A model generated the notes under the pieces. It saw nothing but the letters and a program-made list of their open reading frames with translations, did no database searches and had not been told where the DNA came from. Shown here one piece after another: positions 27,725 to 39,878 of a stretch of 64,000 nt of DNA. Origin of the DNA: Burkholderia sp. USMB20 (GTDB lineage Bacteria; Pseudomonadota; Gammaproteobacteria; Burkholderiales; Burkholderiaceae); NCBI RefSeq assembly GCF_000949135.2, contig NZ_JTAN02000003.1, positions 372,001 to 436,000 of the forward strand. The letters run 5' to 3'. Position numbers and translations under genes: made by a program. Within the stretch, counting starts at the first letter, position 1. Each line of letters opens with the position of its first letter.

Positions 27725-28576
27725 ATGCGTGACCTGATCGAACAACCGGGCGGCGGCGCCGCGAGCGAAGCGGAGGCGGTGCAGCCTGCCGTCGCCGTGC
27801 CGCGCGCACGGCCGTCCGGGATCGAGCTGCACAACCGCGATTTCATGACCGAAGCCGCGCGTCTGCCGGATGCGTCGATCGACCTGATCGTCGCCGATCC
27901 GCCGTACGGGCTCGGCAAGGACTACGGCAACGACTCGGACAAGCGTTCGGGCGACGATTTCCTCGCGTGGACGCGCGAGTGGCTCGAGCTCGCGATTCCG
28001 AAGCTCAAGCCGAGCGGGTCGATGTACATCTTCTGCACGTGGCAGTACGCGCCGGAAATCTTCAGCTTCCTGAAGACGAGGCTCACGATGGTCAACGAGA
28101 TCATCTGGGACCGGCGCGTGCCGAGCATGGGCGGCACGACGCGCCGTTTCACGTCGGTGCACGACAACATCGGCTTTTTCGCGGTTTCCAAAGCGTATTA
28201 CTTCGATCTCGATCCGGTCCGCATCCCGTACGACGCCGACACGAAGAAGGCCCGCTCGCGCAAGCTGTTCGAAGGCAGCAAGTGGCTGGAGATGGGCTAC
28301 AACCCGAAGGACGTCTGGTCGGTCTCGCGCCTGCATCGGCAGCACGCGGAGCGCGTCGATCATCCGACCCAGAAGCCGCTGGAAATCATCGAGCGGATGG
28401 TGCTCGCAAGCTGCCCGCCGGGCGGCCGCGTGCTCGATCCGTTCATGGGCAGCGGCACGACCGCGGTGGCCTGCGCACGGCAGGGGCGCGACTTCGTCGG
28501 CTACGAGATCAACGAAAGTTATTGCGCGATCGCGCACGAGCGCGTGAGCGCGCTCGTCGCGCCGGCGTGCGCGTGA
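27725..28576 (+). CDS. solitary DNA adenine/N4-cytosine methyltransferase (beta-class)
   Basis: A 283-aa site-specific DNA methyltransferase. DPPYGL (58-63) is the catalytic motif IV and DPFMGSGTT (238-246) the AdoMet-binding motif I. The order IV before I, with HPTQKP at 213-218 between, defines the beta class of N6-adenine/N4-cytosine enzymes. No restriction endonuclease gene is adjacent, so it is an orphan. It lies between trpB (9-base gap) and trpA (41-base gap), all on the plus strand. From memory, B. cenocepacia has an orphan methyltransferase, BCAM0992, in this setting, reported to modify GTWWAC and influence biofilm and motility genes; orthology is inferred. Confidence 0.9.
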   Translation: MRDLIEQPGGGAASEAEAVQPAVAVPRARPSGIELHNRDFMTEAARLPDASIDLIVADPPYGLGKDYGNDSDKRSGDDFLAWTREWLELAIPKLKPSGSMYIFCTWQYAPEIFSFLKTRLTMVNEIIWDRRVPSMGGTTRRFTSVHDNIGFFAVSKAYYFDLDPVRIPYDADTKKARSRKLFEGSKWLEMGYNPKDVWSVSRLHRQHAERVDHPTQKPLEIIERMVLASCPPGGRVLDPFMGSGTTAVACARQGRDFVGYEINESYCAIAHERVSALVAPACA

Positions 28577-28617
28577 GTCGCGCCGCCGAGTCGCCGATCG
28601 CATCAAGGAAAATTGCC

Positions 28618-29436
28618 ATGTCCTCCCGTATCCAGCAGACCTTCGCCGCACTCGCCGAACAAGGCCGCAAGGGCCTGATCCCGTTCATCACGGCCGGCGA
28701 CCCCGATCCCGCGAAGACCGTCGAATTCATGCACGCGCTCGCCGAAGGCGGCGCCGACGTGATCGAGCTCGGCGTGCCGTTCTCGGACCCGATGGCCGAC
28801 GGCCCCGTGATCCAGCGCTCGTCGGAACGCGCGCTCGCGCGCGGCGTCACGCTGAAGAGCGTGCTCGCCGACGTGAAGCGCTTCCGCGAGACCGACCAGA
28901 AAACCCCCGTCGTGCTGATGGGCTATGCGAACCCGATCGAGCGGATGGGCGTCGACGCGTTCGCGGCCGAAGCGCAGGCGGCCGGCGTCGACGGCGTGCT
29001 CGTCGTCGACTATCCGCCCGAGGAAGCGGGCGTGTTCGCCGAGAAAATGCGTGCCGCGCAGATCGATCCGATCTTCCTGCTCGCGCCGACGTCGACCGAC
29101 GAACGCATCGCCGACGTGGGCAAGATCGCGAGCGGCTACGTGTACTACGTGTCGCTCAAGGGCGTGACCGGCGCCGGAAATCTGGATGTTTCGAGCATTG
29201 CGGGTAAAATCCCGGCCATCAAGTCGCGCGTGCCGGTTCCGGTGGGCGTCGGCTTCGGCATCCGCGACGCCGAAACGGCGCGCGCGGTGGCCGAAGTGTC
29301 GGACGCCGTCGTGATCGGCAGCCGCCTGGTGCAGCTGCTCGAGAGCGCCGCGCCGGAGGGCGCCGCCGCCGCGCTGAAGACTTTCATCGCCGAGCTGCGC
29401 GCCGCCCTGGACGGCGCCGGCAACACGGCGCGATAA
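28618..29436 (+). CDS. trpA: tryptophan synthase alpha chain
   Basis: A 272-aa TIM-barrel subunit cleaving indole-3-glycerol phosphate to indole, which is channelled to Trp[17 protein letters not shown] carries the catalytic pair E50 and D61. [14 protein letters not shown] is the mobile loop-6 region and [11 protein letters not shown] the phosphate-binding segment. AAGGAAA precedes the ATG. It is separated from trpB by the methyltransferase gene and followed by accD, an arrangement (trpA-accD-folC) common in beta- and gammaproteobacteria. Confidence 0.97.
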   Translation: MSSRIQQTFAALAEQGRKGLIPFITAGDPDPAKTVEFMHALAEGGADVIELGVPFSDPMADGPVIQRSSERALARGVTLKSVLADVKRFRETDQKTPVVLMGYANPIERMGVDAFAAEAQAAGVDGVLVVDYPPEEAGVFAEKMRAAQIDPIFLLAPTSTDERIADVGKIASGYVYYVSLKGVTGAGNLDVSSIAGKIPAIKSRVPVPVGVGFGIRDAETARAVAEVSDAVVIGSRLVQLLESAAPEGAAAALKTFIAELRAALDGAGNTAR

Positions 29437-29500
29437 ACACAACACAGGAAGCGGGAACGGGCCGGTCGGCCCGCCCCGCCACGGAACAGGAAACCATACG

Positions 29501-30373
29501 ATGAGCTGGCTCGACAAACTGTTGCCGCCGAAGATCAAGCAGACCGACCCGAAAAGCCGCAAGGGCATTCCGGAAGGCCTGTGGGTCAAGTGCCCGTCCT
29601 GCGAGGCCGTGCTGTACCGCAACGACGTGGACGCGAACCTGCACGTGTGCCCGAAGTGCGATCACCACATGCGCATCGGCGCGCGCGAGCGCCTCGACGG
29701 GCTGCTGGATCCGGAAGGCCGCTATGAAATCGGCCAGGAAATCGTGCCGGTCGACTCGCTGAAGTTCAAGGACAGCCGCAAGTACCCCGATCGTCTGAAG
29801 GAAGCGATGGACGAGACGGGCGAGACCGACGCGATGGTCGTGATGGGCGGCGCGATCCACACGCTGCCCGTCGTCGCGGCCTGCTTCGAGTTCTCGTTCA
29901 TGGGCGGCTCGATGGGCTCGGTCGTCGGCGAGCGCTTCGCGCGCGGCGCGCAGAACGCGCTGGAGCAGCAGGTGCCGTTCATCTGCTTTACCGCTTCGGG
30001 CGGCGCCCGGATGCAGGAAAGCCTGCTGTCGCTGATGCAGATGGCGAAGACCACCGCGATGCTGACCAAGCTGGCCGAAGCCAAGCTGCCGTTCATTTCG
30101 GTGCTGACCGACCCGACGATGGGCGGCGTGTCGGCGAGCTTCGCGTTCCTCGGCGACGTCGTGATCGCCGAGCCGAAGGCGCTGATCGGCTTCGCCGGCC
30201 CGCGCGTGATCGAGCAGACGGTTCGCGAAAAGCTGCCGGAAGGCTTCCAGCGCGCGGAATTCCTGCTGAAGACGGGCGCGATCGACATGATCGTCGATCG
30301 CCGCAAGATGCGCGACGAGATCGCGCAACTGCTCGCGCTGCTGCAGCGACAGCCGGCCGACGCGCTGGCCTGA
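29501..30373 (+). CDS. accD: acetyl-CoA carboxylase carboxyltransferase beta subunit
   Basis: A 290-aa subunit of the carboxyltransferase that forms malonyl-CoA for fatty acid synthesis. The N-terminal zinc ribbon uses C31, C34, C50 and C53 ([10 protein letters not shown] to HVCPKC). The crotonase-like core includes [20 protein letters not shown] and the oxyanion-hole region [16 protein letters not shown]. It follows trpA by 64 bases and is followed by an intrinsic terminator. Confidence 0.98.
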   Translation: MSWLDKLLPPKIKQTDPKSRKGIPEGLWVKCPSCEAVLYRNDVDANLHVCPKCDHHMRIGARERLDGLLDPEGRYEIGQEIVPVDSLKFKDSRKYPDRLKEAMDETGETDAMVVMGGAIHTLPVVAACFEFSFMGGSMGSVVGERFARGAQNALEQQVPFICFTASGGARMQESLLSLMQMAKTTAMLTKLAEAKLPFISVLTDPTMGGVSASFAFLGDVVIAEPKALIGFAGPRVIEQTVREKLPEGFQRAEFLLKTGAIDMIVDRRKMRDEIAQLLALLQRQPADALA

Positions 30374-30396
30374 TTGGCGCGGCGTTGTGAACTGCG

Positions 30397-30439
30397 CGCG
30401 TCGCCCGGCTGAACCGCCGGGCGGCGCGTTTCGTTTTTT
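30397..30439 (+). terminator. intrinsic terminator between accD and folC
   Basis: CGCGTCGCCCGGC (30397-30409) pairs with 30416-30428 over 13 bp with one G-U pair, followed by TTTCGTTTTTT. It probably attenuates transcription rather than isolating folC, which starts only 35 bases later. Confidence 0.8.
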
Positions 30440-30473
30440 GGCGTAGTGGCGGTACCGATTCAGATTTGATCCG

Positions 30474-31784
30474 ATGAGCACTTTTCCCACTCTCGACGCG
30501 TGGCTTTCGCATCTCGAACGCGCGCACCCGGTCGGCATCGACATGGGCCTCACCCGCATCGGGCAGGTCAAGGCGGCGTTGCAGCTCGAATTCGCGTGCC
30601 CCGTGATCACGGTCGGCGGCACGAACGGCAAGGGTTCGACCTGCGCGTTCCTCGAGGCGATCCTCGTTCACGCGGGCTACAAGGTCGGCTGCCACACGTC
30701 GCCGCACCTGCTCGAATTCGGCGAGCGTGCGCGCGTGAACGGCCAGCAGGTCAGCGACGCCGAGCTGCTGCCGCACTTCGAAGCCGTCGAAGCGGCGCGC
30801 ACGTCGCTGCCGGAGCCGGTGTCGCTCACGTACTTCGAATTCACGACGCTCGCGATCCTGCACCTGTTCGCGTCGCGCGGGCTCGATGCGGTGATCCTCG
30901 AGGTCGGCCTCGGCGGCCGGCTCGATGCGGTCAACATCATCGATGCCGATTGCGCGATCGTCACGAGCATCGACATCGACCATACCGAATACCTCGGCGA
31001 CACGCGCGAGAAGATCGCGTTCGAGAAGGCGGGGATCTTCCGCGCGGGCAAGCCGGCGATCTGCGGCGATCCCGCGGTGCCGAACACGCTGGTCGAGCAT
31101 GCCGAAGCGATCGGCGCCGACCTGTGGCTGGTCGGCCGCGATTTTCGCTACGAAGCGCAGCCGGGCGCGGAGCGCCAGCAATGGAGCTACCTCGGCCGCG
31201 AGAAGCGCTATCCGGCGCTCGCTTACCCGGCGCTGCGCGGTGCGAACCAGCTGATCAATGCATCGGCCGCGCTGGCCGCGCTCGAGGCGCTGCGCCCGGT
31301 GCTGCCGGTGTCCGCGCAGGACATCCGGCTCGGGCTCGCGAACGTCGAGCTGCCGGGGCGCTTCCAGGTGCTCCCGGGCAAGCCGGCGATCGTGCTGGAC
31401 GTCGCGCACAACCCGCATGCGGCGGCCGTGCTCGAGCAAAACCTCGGCAACATGGGCTTCTTCCCGTACACGTACGCGGTGTTCGGTGCGATGCACGACA
31501 AGGACATCGACGGCGTGCTGCGGCACCTGAAGGGCGAGATCGACCACTGGTGCGTGACCGACCTGCCGCTGCCGCGCGCGGCGAGCGCGGAGCAGCTCGA
31601 AGCCGCGCTGCGCAAGGCCGGCGTGGAAGATGGCGCCGATTCGAGCGTGACGCGCTTCGCGTCGCCCGCCGAAGCGTTTCGCGATGCACTAAAAAGAGCA
31701 TCCGAGAATGATAGAATCGTGGTTTTCGGCAGTTTCCATACGGTGGCGGGTGTGATGGCCTACCGGAAATCGCAGCAACACTGA
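30474..31784 (+). CDS. folC: bifunctional tetrahydrofolate synthase / dihydrofolate synthase (folylpolyglutamate synthase)
   Basis: A 436-aa ATP-dependent Mur-ligase-like enzyme that adds glutamate to dihydropteroate and to folates. The P-loop VGGTNGKGSTCAFLEA is at about 47-62. SPHLLEFGERARVNG is the folate-binding omega-loop region. LEVGLGGRLDAVN and the C-terminal LDVAHNPHAAAVLEQNL are also diagnostic. It lies between accD and the SPOR-domain gene, the usual order in this lineage. Confidence 0.96.
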   Translation: MSTFPTLDAWLSHLERAHPVGIDMGLTRIGQVKAALQLEFACPVITVGGTNGKGSTCAFLEAILVHAGYKVGCHTSPHLLEFGERARVNGQQVSDAELLPHFEAVEAARTSLPEPVSLTYFEFTTLAILHLFASRGLDAVILEVGLGGRLDAVNIIDADCAIVTSIDIDHTEYLGDTREKIAFEKAGIFRAGKPAICGDPAVPNTLVEHAEAIGADLWLVGRDFRYEAQPGAERQQWSYLGREKRYPALAYPALRGANQLINASAALAALEALRPVLPVSAQDIRLGLANVELPGRFQVLPGKPAIVLDVAHNPHAAAVLEQNLGNMGFFPYTYAVFGAMHDKDIDGVLRHLKGEIDHWCVTDLPLPRAASAEQLEAALRKAGVEDGADSSVTRFASPAEAFRDALKRASENDRIVVFGSFHTVAGVMAYRKSQQH

Positions 31785-31813
31785 CTGAAGGGCAGTTTCG
31801 GACTCAGCCATTC

Positions 31814-32656
31814 ATGGGAATTTTCTCGTTCGGCAAGAAAGACGACGACGCGCCCCCGCGGCGCGGCGGTCGTACCGGGGCCTCCCGGAACGTGCGCACG
31901 GAGCGCACTGAACGCGTCGAGCGGCGCACGCGCCGCACCGAGCGTCCGGAATCGGACGCGCTGCTCCTCGATCCGACCCTTCCTGAAAAGCAACGCGCCC
32001 GCCGGCGCCTCGTCGGCGCGATCGCGCTCGTCGTCGCCGCGGTGATCGTGCTGCCGATGGTGCTCGATTCGCACCCGAAGCCGGTGACGGACGACATCGC
32101 GATCGACATTCCGAACCGGCCCGCGCATCAGGCGATCGCGCCGCGTGACGACGACGCGTCCGACGTGCAGGCGGGCGTCGCGCACGACGAGCCGCCGGCC
32201 TCCGACGCCGCGGTGGCGGCCGTTCCGGCCCCCGCGGAGAAGGACACGGCCAAGCCGGCCGCGAAGCCCGAACCCTCGACGACCACGGCGAGCGTGACGC
32301 CGCCGAAGCCCGCTGCGAAGCCGGCCGCGGCCGCACCCGCGCCGAAGCCGGCCGCGCCGAAGCCGGCGCCTGCGGCGGTCGCGAACGCCGACGCCGCGGC
32401 CGACAGCGGCGACGCATCGTCGCCGGCGTCGCCGGCCGGTGCGCGCTTCGCGGTGCAGCTCGGCTCGTTCAAGGACGACGCAACGGCCCGTTCGTGGGCC
32501 ACCAAGTTGAAATCGGCGGGCGTGCCCGCATATGTCGAGCATCGCAAGCAGGCGGACGGCAGCACGGCTAGCCAACTGCGTGCCGGCCCGTTTGCGGATC
32601 GCGCGGCGGCGTCCGCCGCGATCGCGAAGGTGCGCGAAGCCGGACTCACGCAGTAA
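31814..32656 (+). CDS. SPOR domain protein (DedD-like)
   Basis: A 280-aa cell-division-associated protein. A charged cytoplasmic segment rich in Arg, Thr and Glu (about 1-65) precedes one transmembrane helix (LVGAIALVVAAVIVLPMVL, about 66-84). A Pro/Ala/Lys-rich periplasmic linker follows (about 100-205), then a C-terminal SPOR domain (RFAVQLGSFKDDATARSWAT to the end). SPOR domains bind denuded glycan strands at the septum. The folC-dedD-cvpA-purF order matches that of E. coli, supporting the DedD assignment. Confidence 0.88.
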   Translation: MGIFSFGKKDDDAPPRRGGRTGASRNVRTERTERVERRTRRTERPESDALLLDPTLPEKQRARRRLVGAIALVVAAVIVLPMVLDSHPKPVTDDIAIDIPNRPAHQAIAPRDDDASDVQAGVAHDEPPASDAAVAAVPAPAEKDTAKPAAKPEPSTTTASVTPPKPAAKPAAAAPAPKPAAPKPAPAAVANADAAADSGDASSPASPAGARFAVQLGSFKDDATARSWATKLKSAGVPAYVEHRKQADGSTASQLRAGPFADRAAASAAIAKVREAGLTQ

Positions 32657-32662
32657 CGTGCG

Positions 32663-33157
32663 ATGCTGACGGCTTTCGACTACGCTGTATTGGCGGTGAT
32701 CGCGTTGTCTGCGCTGCGTGGCGCGTGGCGCGGTTTCGTCTCCGAGATTTTCGGGCTGATCGGCTGGATCGCGGCGATCGCGATCGCCGCCCGCTATGTC
32801 GGACTGGTCGTGCCGTATATCCCGGCGAACTGGCCGGGCGGCGCGCTGACGCAGTGGGTGATCGCGTTCGCGCTGATCGTGATCGGCGTCGTGTTCGTCG
32901 CGGGTGTCGCGAACGCGCTGTTGTCGCGGATCGCGCAGGCGACGGGCCTCGGCGGGGTCGATCGCTCGCTGGGCATGATGTTCGGGCTCGTCCGCGGCTG
33001 CGTGCTGGTGGTGCTGCTGGTCGCGGCGGCCGGGCTGACCGAATTGCCCAAACAGGATTTCTGGCGCAATGCGCTATTGCGTCCTTTCGCCGAACAGGGC
33101 GTGCACGAGCTGAAGCAGCTCCTGCCCGACGGCATGGCCCAGTATGTACGCGTGTGA
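32663..33157 (+). CDS. cvpA: CvpA family membrane protein
   Basis: A 164-aa inner-membrane protein with four hydrophobic helices, beginning MLTAFDYAVLAVIALSALRG and containing GFVSEIFGLIGWIAAI and GGVDRSLGMMFGLVRG, the CvpA family signatures. In enterics CvpA is linked to colicin V production and envelope homeostasis; the molecular role is not settled. It starts 6 bases after the SPOR gene and precedes purF by 51 bases, as in many proteobacteria. Confidence 0.93.
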   Translation: MLTAFDYAVLAVIALSALRGAWRGFVSEIFGLIGWIAAIAIAARYVGLVVPYIPANWPGGALTQWVIAFALIVIGVVFVAGVANALLSRIAQATGLGGVDRSLGMMFGLVRGCVLVVLLVAAAGLTELPKQDFWRNALLRPFAEQGVHELKQLLPDGMAQYVRV

Positions 33158-33208
33158 CGACGCGGCCGGGCAGGACGGAACCGATTTTGTCATCTTGAAG
33201 GACATGCC

Positions 33209-34741
33209 ATGTGCGGCATCGTAGGTGTTATCTCCCAAGCCCCCGTCAATCAGCTGATCTATGACAGCCTGCTGCTGCTGCAGCATCGCGGTCAGGACGC
33301 AGCGGGCATCGCGACGGCGGACGGCAGCAATTTCCACATGTACAAGGCGAACGGCATGGTGCGCGACGTGTTCCGCACGCGCAACATGCGCAGCCTGCCC
33401 GGCACCTTCGGCATCGGCCAGGTCCGCTATCCGACGGCCGGCTCGGCGTCGAGCGAAGCCGAGGCGCAGCCGTTCTACGTGAACGCGCCGTTCGGGATCA
33501 TCCTCGCGCACAACGGCAACCTGACGAACTGGGAACAGCTCAAGGACGAGATGTTCCGGATCGACCGCCGGCACATCAACACCAATTCCGACAGCGAAGT
33601 GCTGCTCAACGTGTTCGCGCACGAGCTGCAGCTGTCGACGACGGGCCTCGAGCTCGATCCGGCCGCGCTGTTCAAGGCTGTCGAGGGCGTGCATCGCCGC
33701 CTGCAGGGCTCGTACGCGATCGTGTCGCTGATCGCCGGCTACGGCCTGGTCGCGTTCCGCGATCCGTTCGGCATCCGCCCGCTCTGCATCGGCAAGCTCG
33801 AGACCGAACACGGCACCGAATGGATGGTCGCGTCGGAGTCGGTGGCGGTCGAAGGCATCGGCTTCGAATTCGTGCGCGACGTGCAGCCGGGCGAAGCGAT
33901 CTTCATCGACAAGGCCGGCAACTTCCACAGCCAGCAGTGCGCGGAGAACCCGACGCTGAATCCGTGCATGTTCGAATACGTGTATCTCGCGCGTCCGGAT
34001 TCGTGCCTCGACGGCGTGCCCGTCTACAACGTGCGCCTGCGCATGGGCGACTACCTCGCCGAGAAGATCAAGCGCGAGCTGCCGAACGTGCCGATCGACG
34101 TCGTGATGCCGATTCCCGATTCGTCGCGTCCGGCTGCGATGCAGGTCGCCGCGAAGCTCGGCGTCGAGTATCGCGAAGGCTTCTTCAAGAACCGCTACGT
34201 CGGCCGTACCTTCATCATGCCGGGCCAGGCCGTGCGCAAGAAGTCGGTGCGCCAGAAGCTCAATGCGATGAGCATCGAGTTCAAGGACAAGCACGTGCTG
34301 ATCGTCGACGATTCGATCGTGCGCGGCACGACCTCGCACGAGATCGTGCAGATGGCGCGCGATGCGGGCGCGAAGTCGGTGATCTTCGCGTCGGCGGCGC
34401 CGCCCGTGAAGTTCCCGAACGTGTACGGCATCGACATGCCGACGCGCGGCGAGCTGGTTGCACACGGCCGCACCGACGAGGAAGTCGCGAAGATCATCGG
34501 TGCCGACCACCTGATCTATCAGGACGTCGACGACCTGCGCCGCGCGGTGCGCGACATCAACCCGAAGCTCGAGGGCTTCGAGGCGTCGTGCTTCGACGGC
34601 AACTACATCACCGGCGCCGTGACGCCCGAGTACCTCGATGCGATCGAGCGCGCCCGTCTCGCACCGGCGTCGCAGGCCGATCGCGACACGGCAGGCGACA
34701 CCGCGCGTTCGCAGATGAACCTGCAGTTGTCGGTCGAGTGA
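33209..34741 (+). CDS. purF: amidophosphoribosyltransferase
   Basis: A 510-aa enzyme starting de novo purine synthesis by making phosphoribosylamine from PRPP and glutamine. MCGIVGVI exposes the N-terminal nucleophile Cys after Met removal (class II glutamine amidotransferase). GQVRYPTAGSAS and LAHNGNLTN are in the glutaminase domain. HVLIVDDSIVRGTTSHEI (about 365-382) is the PRPP-binding loop of the C-terminal phosphoribosyltransferase. No propeptide and no Cys-rich iron-sulfur pattern, so it is the E. coli-like type. It is the end of the fimV-to-purF block. Confidence 0.98.
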   Translation: MCGIVGVISQAPVNQLIYDSLLLLQHRGQDAAGIATADGSNFHMYKANGMVRDVFRTRNMRSLPGTFGIGQVRYPTAGSASSEAEAQPFYVNAPFGIILAHNGNLTNWEQLKDEMFRIDRRHINTNSDSEVLLNVFAHELQLSTTGLELDPAALFKAVEGVHRRLQGSYAIVSLIAGYGLVAFRDPFGIRPLCIGKLETEHGTEWMVASESVAVEGIGFEFVRDVQPGEAIFIDKAGNFHSQQCAENPTLNPCMFEYVYLARPDSCLDGVPVYNVRLRMGDYLAEKIKRELPNVPIDVVMPIPDSSRPAAMQVAAKLGVEYREGFFKNRYVGRTFIMPGQAVRKKSVRQKLNAMSIEFKDKHVLIVDDSIVRGTTSHEIVQMARDAGAKSVIFASAAPPVKFPNVYGIDMPTRGELVAHGRTDEEVAKIIGADHLIYQDVDDLRRAVRDINPKLEGFEASCFDGNYITGAVTPEYLDAIERARLAPASQADRDTAGDTARSQMNLQLSVE

Positions 34742-34779
34742 TGCCGGCGCACGCTTCGGATGAAGCGTGATAGGATGTG

Positions 34780-34845
34780 GCCTTGCGTCGATTTGATTCA
34801 GCTTGCGGACGCGGGGCGACTTCCCAAAACAGCTAAAGCGAAGGC
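34780..34845 (+). ncRNA. probable SAM-II riboswitch upstream of metZ
   Basis: GCGTC (34785-34789) pairs with GACGC (34808-34812) as P1. The loop begins GATTTGATTCAGCTTGC, close to the conserved GAUUU segment of SAM-II. Downstream AAAACAGCTAAAGCG (34826-34840) matches the conserved GCUAAA tail; GCTT at 34801-34804 can pair with AAGC at 34836-34839 as the pseudoknot. A small GGG/CCC hairpin is inserted after P1. The gene controlled makes homocysteine, fitting SAM sensing. The assignment is from recalled consensus; a covariance-model search would settle it. Confidence 0.72.
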
Positions 34846-34887
34846 CGGCGGCAGCCGGCCCGAGTCGATCGCTGTCGTACCGCACCG

Positions 34888-34925
34888 AAGCCCGCTGATG
34901 CCGACGCATAGCGGGCTTTTTGTTT
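34888..34925 (+). terminator. terminator between the SAM-II element and metZ (expression platform)
   Basis: AAGCCCGCT (34888-34896) pairs with AGCGGGCTT (34910-34918), followed by TTTTTGTTTT. It lies 43 bases after the aptamer and 77 bases before metZ, so SAM-dependent premature termination is the simplest reading. It could also simply terminate purF transcription. Confidence 0.8.
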
Positions 34926-35001
34926 TGGCCTGATTTTTGTGGCTGGGCGCGCGCCCGATGCACGACCCTCGGCGCGACCCCTCGAATACGGATAACGGAA
35001 C

Positions 35002-36195
35002 ATGGACGACTCCCTCAACTTCGACACGCTCGCCGTGCGCGCGGGCACGCTGCGCAGCAGCGACTTCAACGAGCACTCGGAAGCGCTGTTCCTCACGTCG
35101 AGCTTTTGCTTCACGAGCGCGGCCGAGGCAGCCGAGCGCTTCGCGAATTCGGAAGACTACTTCACCTATTCGCGCTTCACGAACCCGACCGTCACCATGT
35201 TCCAGGATCGTCTCGCCGCGCTCGAAGGCGGCGAGGCCTGCATCGCGACGGCGTCGGGCATGGCCGCGATCATGTCGGTCGTGATGTCCGCGCTGCAGGC
35301 GGGCGATCACCTCGTCAGCTCGCGCAGCCTGTTCGGCTCGACGCTCGGGATGTTCTCGCAGATCTTCAGCAAGTTCGGCATCACGACGACCTTCGTCGAT
35401 CCGACCGACCTGAACGCATGGCAGGAAGCGGTGCGGCCCGAGACGAAGATGTTCTTCCTCGAAACGCCGTCGAACCCGCTGACCGAACTCGCCGACATCG
35501 AGGCGATCGGCAAGATCGCGAAGGCCGCGAACGCGCTGTTCGTCGTCGACAACTGTTTCTGCAGCCCGGTGCTGCAGCAGCCGCTGAAGCTCGGCGCGGA
35601 CGTCGTGATGCACTCGGCGACGAAGTTCCTCGACGGCCAGGGCCGCGTGCTCGGCGGCGCGCTGGTCGGCTCGAAGGAATTCATCATGGGCAAGGTGTTC
35701 CCGTTCGTGCGCAGCGCGGGCCCGACGCTGTCGGCGTTCAACGCGTGGGTGCTGCTGAAGGGGATGGAGACGCTGTCGCTGCGCGTCGAGAAGCAGTCGG
35801 CGAACGCGCTGGAAATCGCGCGCTGGCTCGATTCGCATCCTGCGGTCAAGCGCGTGTTCTATCCGGGGCTCGAATCGCATCCGCAGCATGAGCTGGCGAA
35901 GCGCCAGCAGAAGGCGGGCGGCGCGATCGTATCGTTCGAGCTGAAGGGCGACACGCCGGAGCAGCAGCGCGCGAACGCGTGGCGCGTGATCGACAGCACG
36001 AAGCTGGTCTCGATCACCGGCAACCTCGGCGACACGCGCACGACGATCACGCATCCGGCGACGACGACGCACGCGCGCATCACGCCGGAAGCGCGTGCGG
36101 CCGCGGGGATCACCGAAGGGCTGATCCGCCTCGCGGTCGGCCTGGAAAACGCGGGCGACCTGCGCAACGATCTCGCGCGCGGCCTCGAGGGCTGA
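35002..36195 (+). CDS. metZ: O-succinylhomoserine sulfhydrylase
   Basis: A 397-aa PLP enzyme of the Cys/Met metabolism family, making homocysteine directly from O-succinylhomoserine and sulfide. K208 in HSATKFLDGQGR is the PLP lysine. The region YSRFTNPTVTMFQDRLAALEG and ETPSNPLTELADI are family blocks, and LVSITGNLGDTRTTITHPAT near the C-terminus is typical of MetZ. It is preceded by the probable SAM-II riboswitch, and the purF-metZ order is common in betaproteobacteria. The 3' end abuts an IS3-type remnant whose hairpin may serve as terminator. Confidence 0.95.
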   Translation: MDDSLNFDTLAVRAGTLRSSDFNEHSEALFLTSSFCFTSAAEAAERFANSEDYFTYSRFTNPTVTMFQDRLAALEGGEACIATASGMAAIMSVVMSALQAGDHLVSSRSLFGSTLGMFSQIFSKFGITTTFVDPTDLNAWQEAVRPETKMFFLETPSNPLTELADIEAIGKIAKAANALFVVDNCFCSPVLQQPLKLGADVVMHSATKFLDGQGRVLGGALVGSKEFIMGKVFPFVRSAGPTLSAFNAWVLLKGMETLSLRVEKQSANALEIARWLDSHPAVKRVFYPGLESHPQHELAKRQQKAGGAIVSFELKGDTPEQQRANAWRVIDSTKLVSITGNLGDTRTTITHPATTTHARITPEARAAAGITEGLIRLAVGLENAGDLRNDLARGLEG

Positions 36196-36244
36196 GCGCG
36201 GCGGCACTGATTTCAGGGCCGGCGTGACGACGGGCCGCTCGACA

Positions 36245-36314
36245 TGAACTGCACCCCAAAAGTTGGACTAGATCCAATCTTTGGGGTGTTTTTCATGACG
36301 AAGTACGACGAACG
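36245..36314 (+). mobile_element. remnant of an IS3-family insertion sequence (left end and first codons of orfA)
   Basis: TGAACTGCACCCCAAAAGTT starting at 36245 has the form of an IS3/IS150-group terminal repeat (TG...CCC...GTTGGAC). ATG 36295 begins MTKYDER, the usual start of the small transposase frame of such elements, and homology is lost after about 36314, ten bases before the stop of rmd. The element is therefore a fossil of about 70 bp. No other IS parts were seen nearby. The identification is from memory of typical IS3 ends. Confidence 0.65.
36252..36293 (+). terminator. hairpin plus T-tract within the IS end, likely metZ terminator
   Basis: CACCCCAAA (36252-36260) pairs with TTTGGGGTG (36280-36288), and inner TTGGA/TCCAA extends the stem; TTTTT follows (36289-36293). 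It is 57 bases after the metZ stop and may have been co-opted. Confidence 0.7.
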
Positions 36315-36323
36315 TTGCCGGAA

Positions 36324-39878
<3,555 letters not shown>

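Noticed and set aside
25682-28651. A 989-codon antisense frame across trpF, trpB and the methyltransferase
   Set aside because: Same reason: no start signal, no motifs, low-information composition opposite conserved genes.
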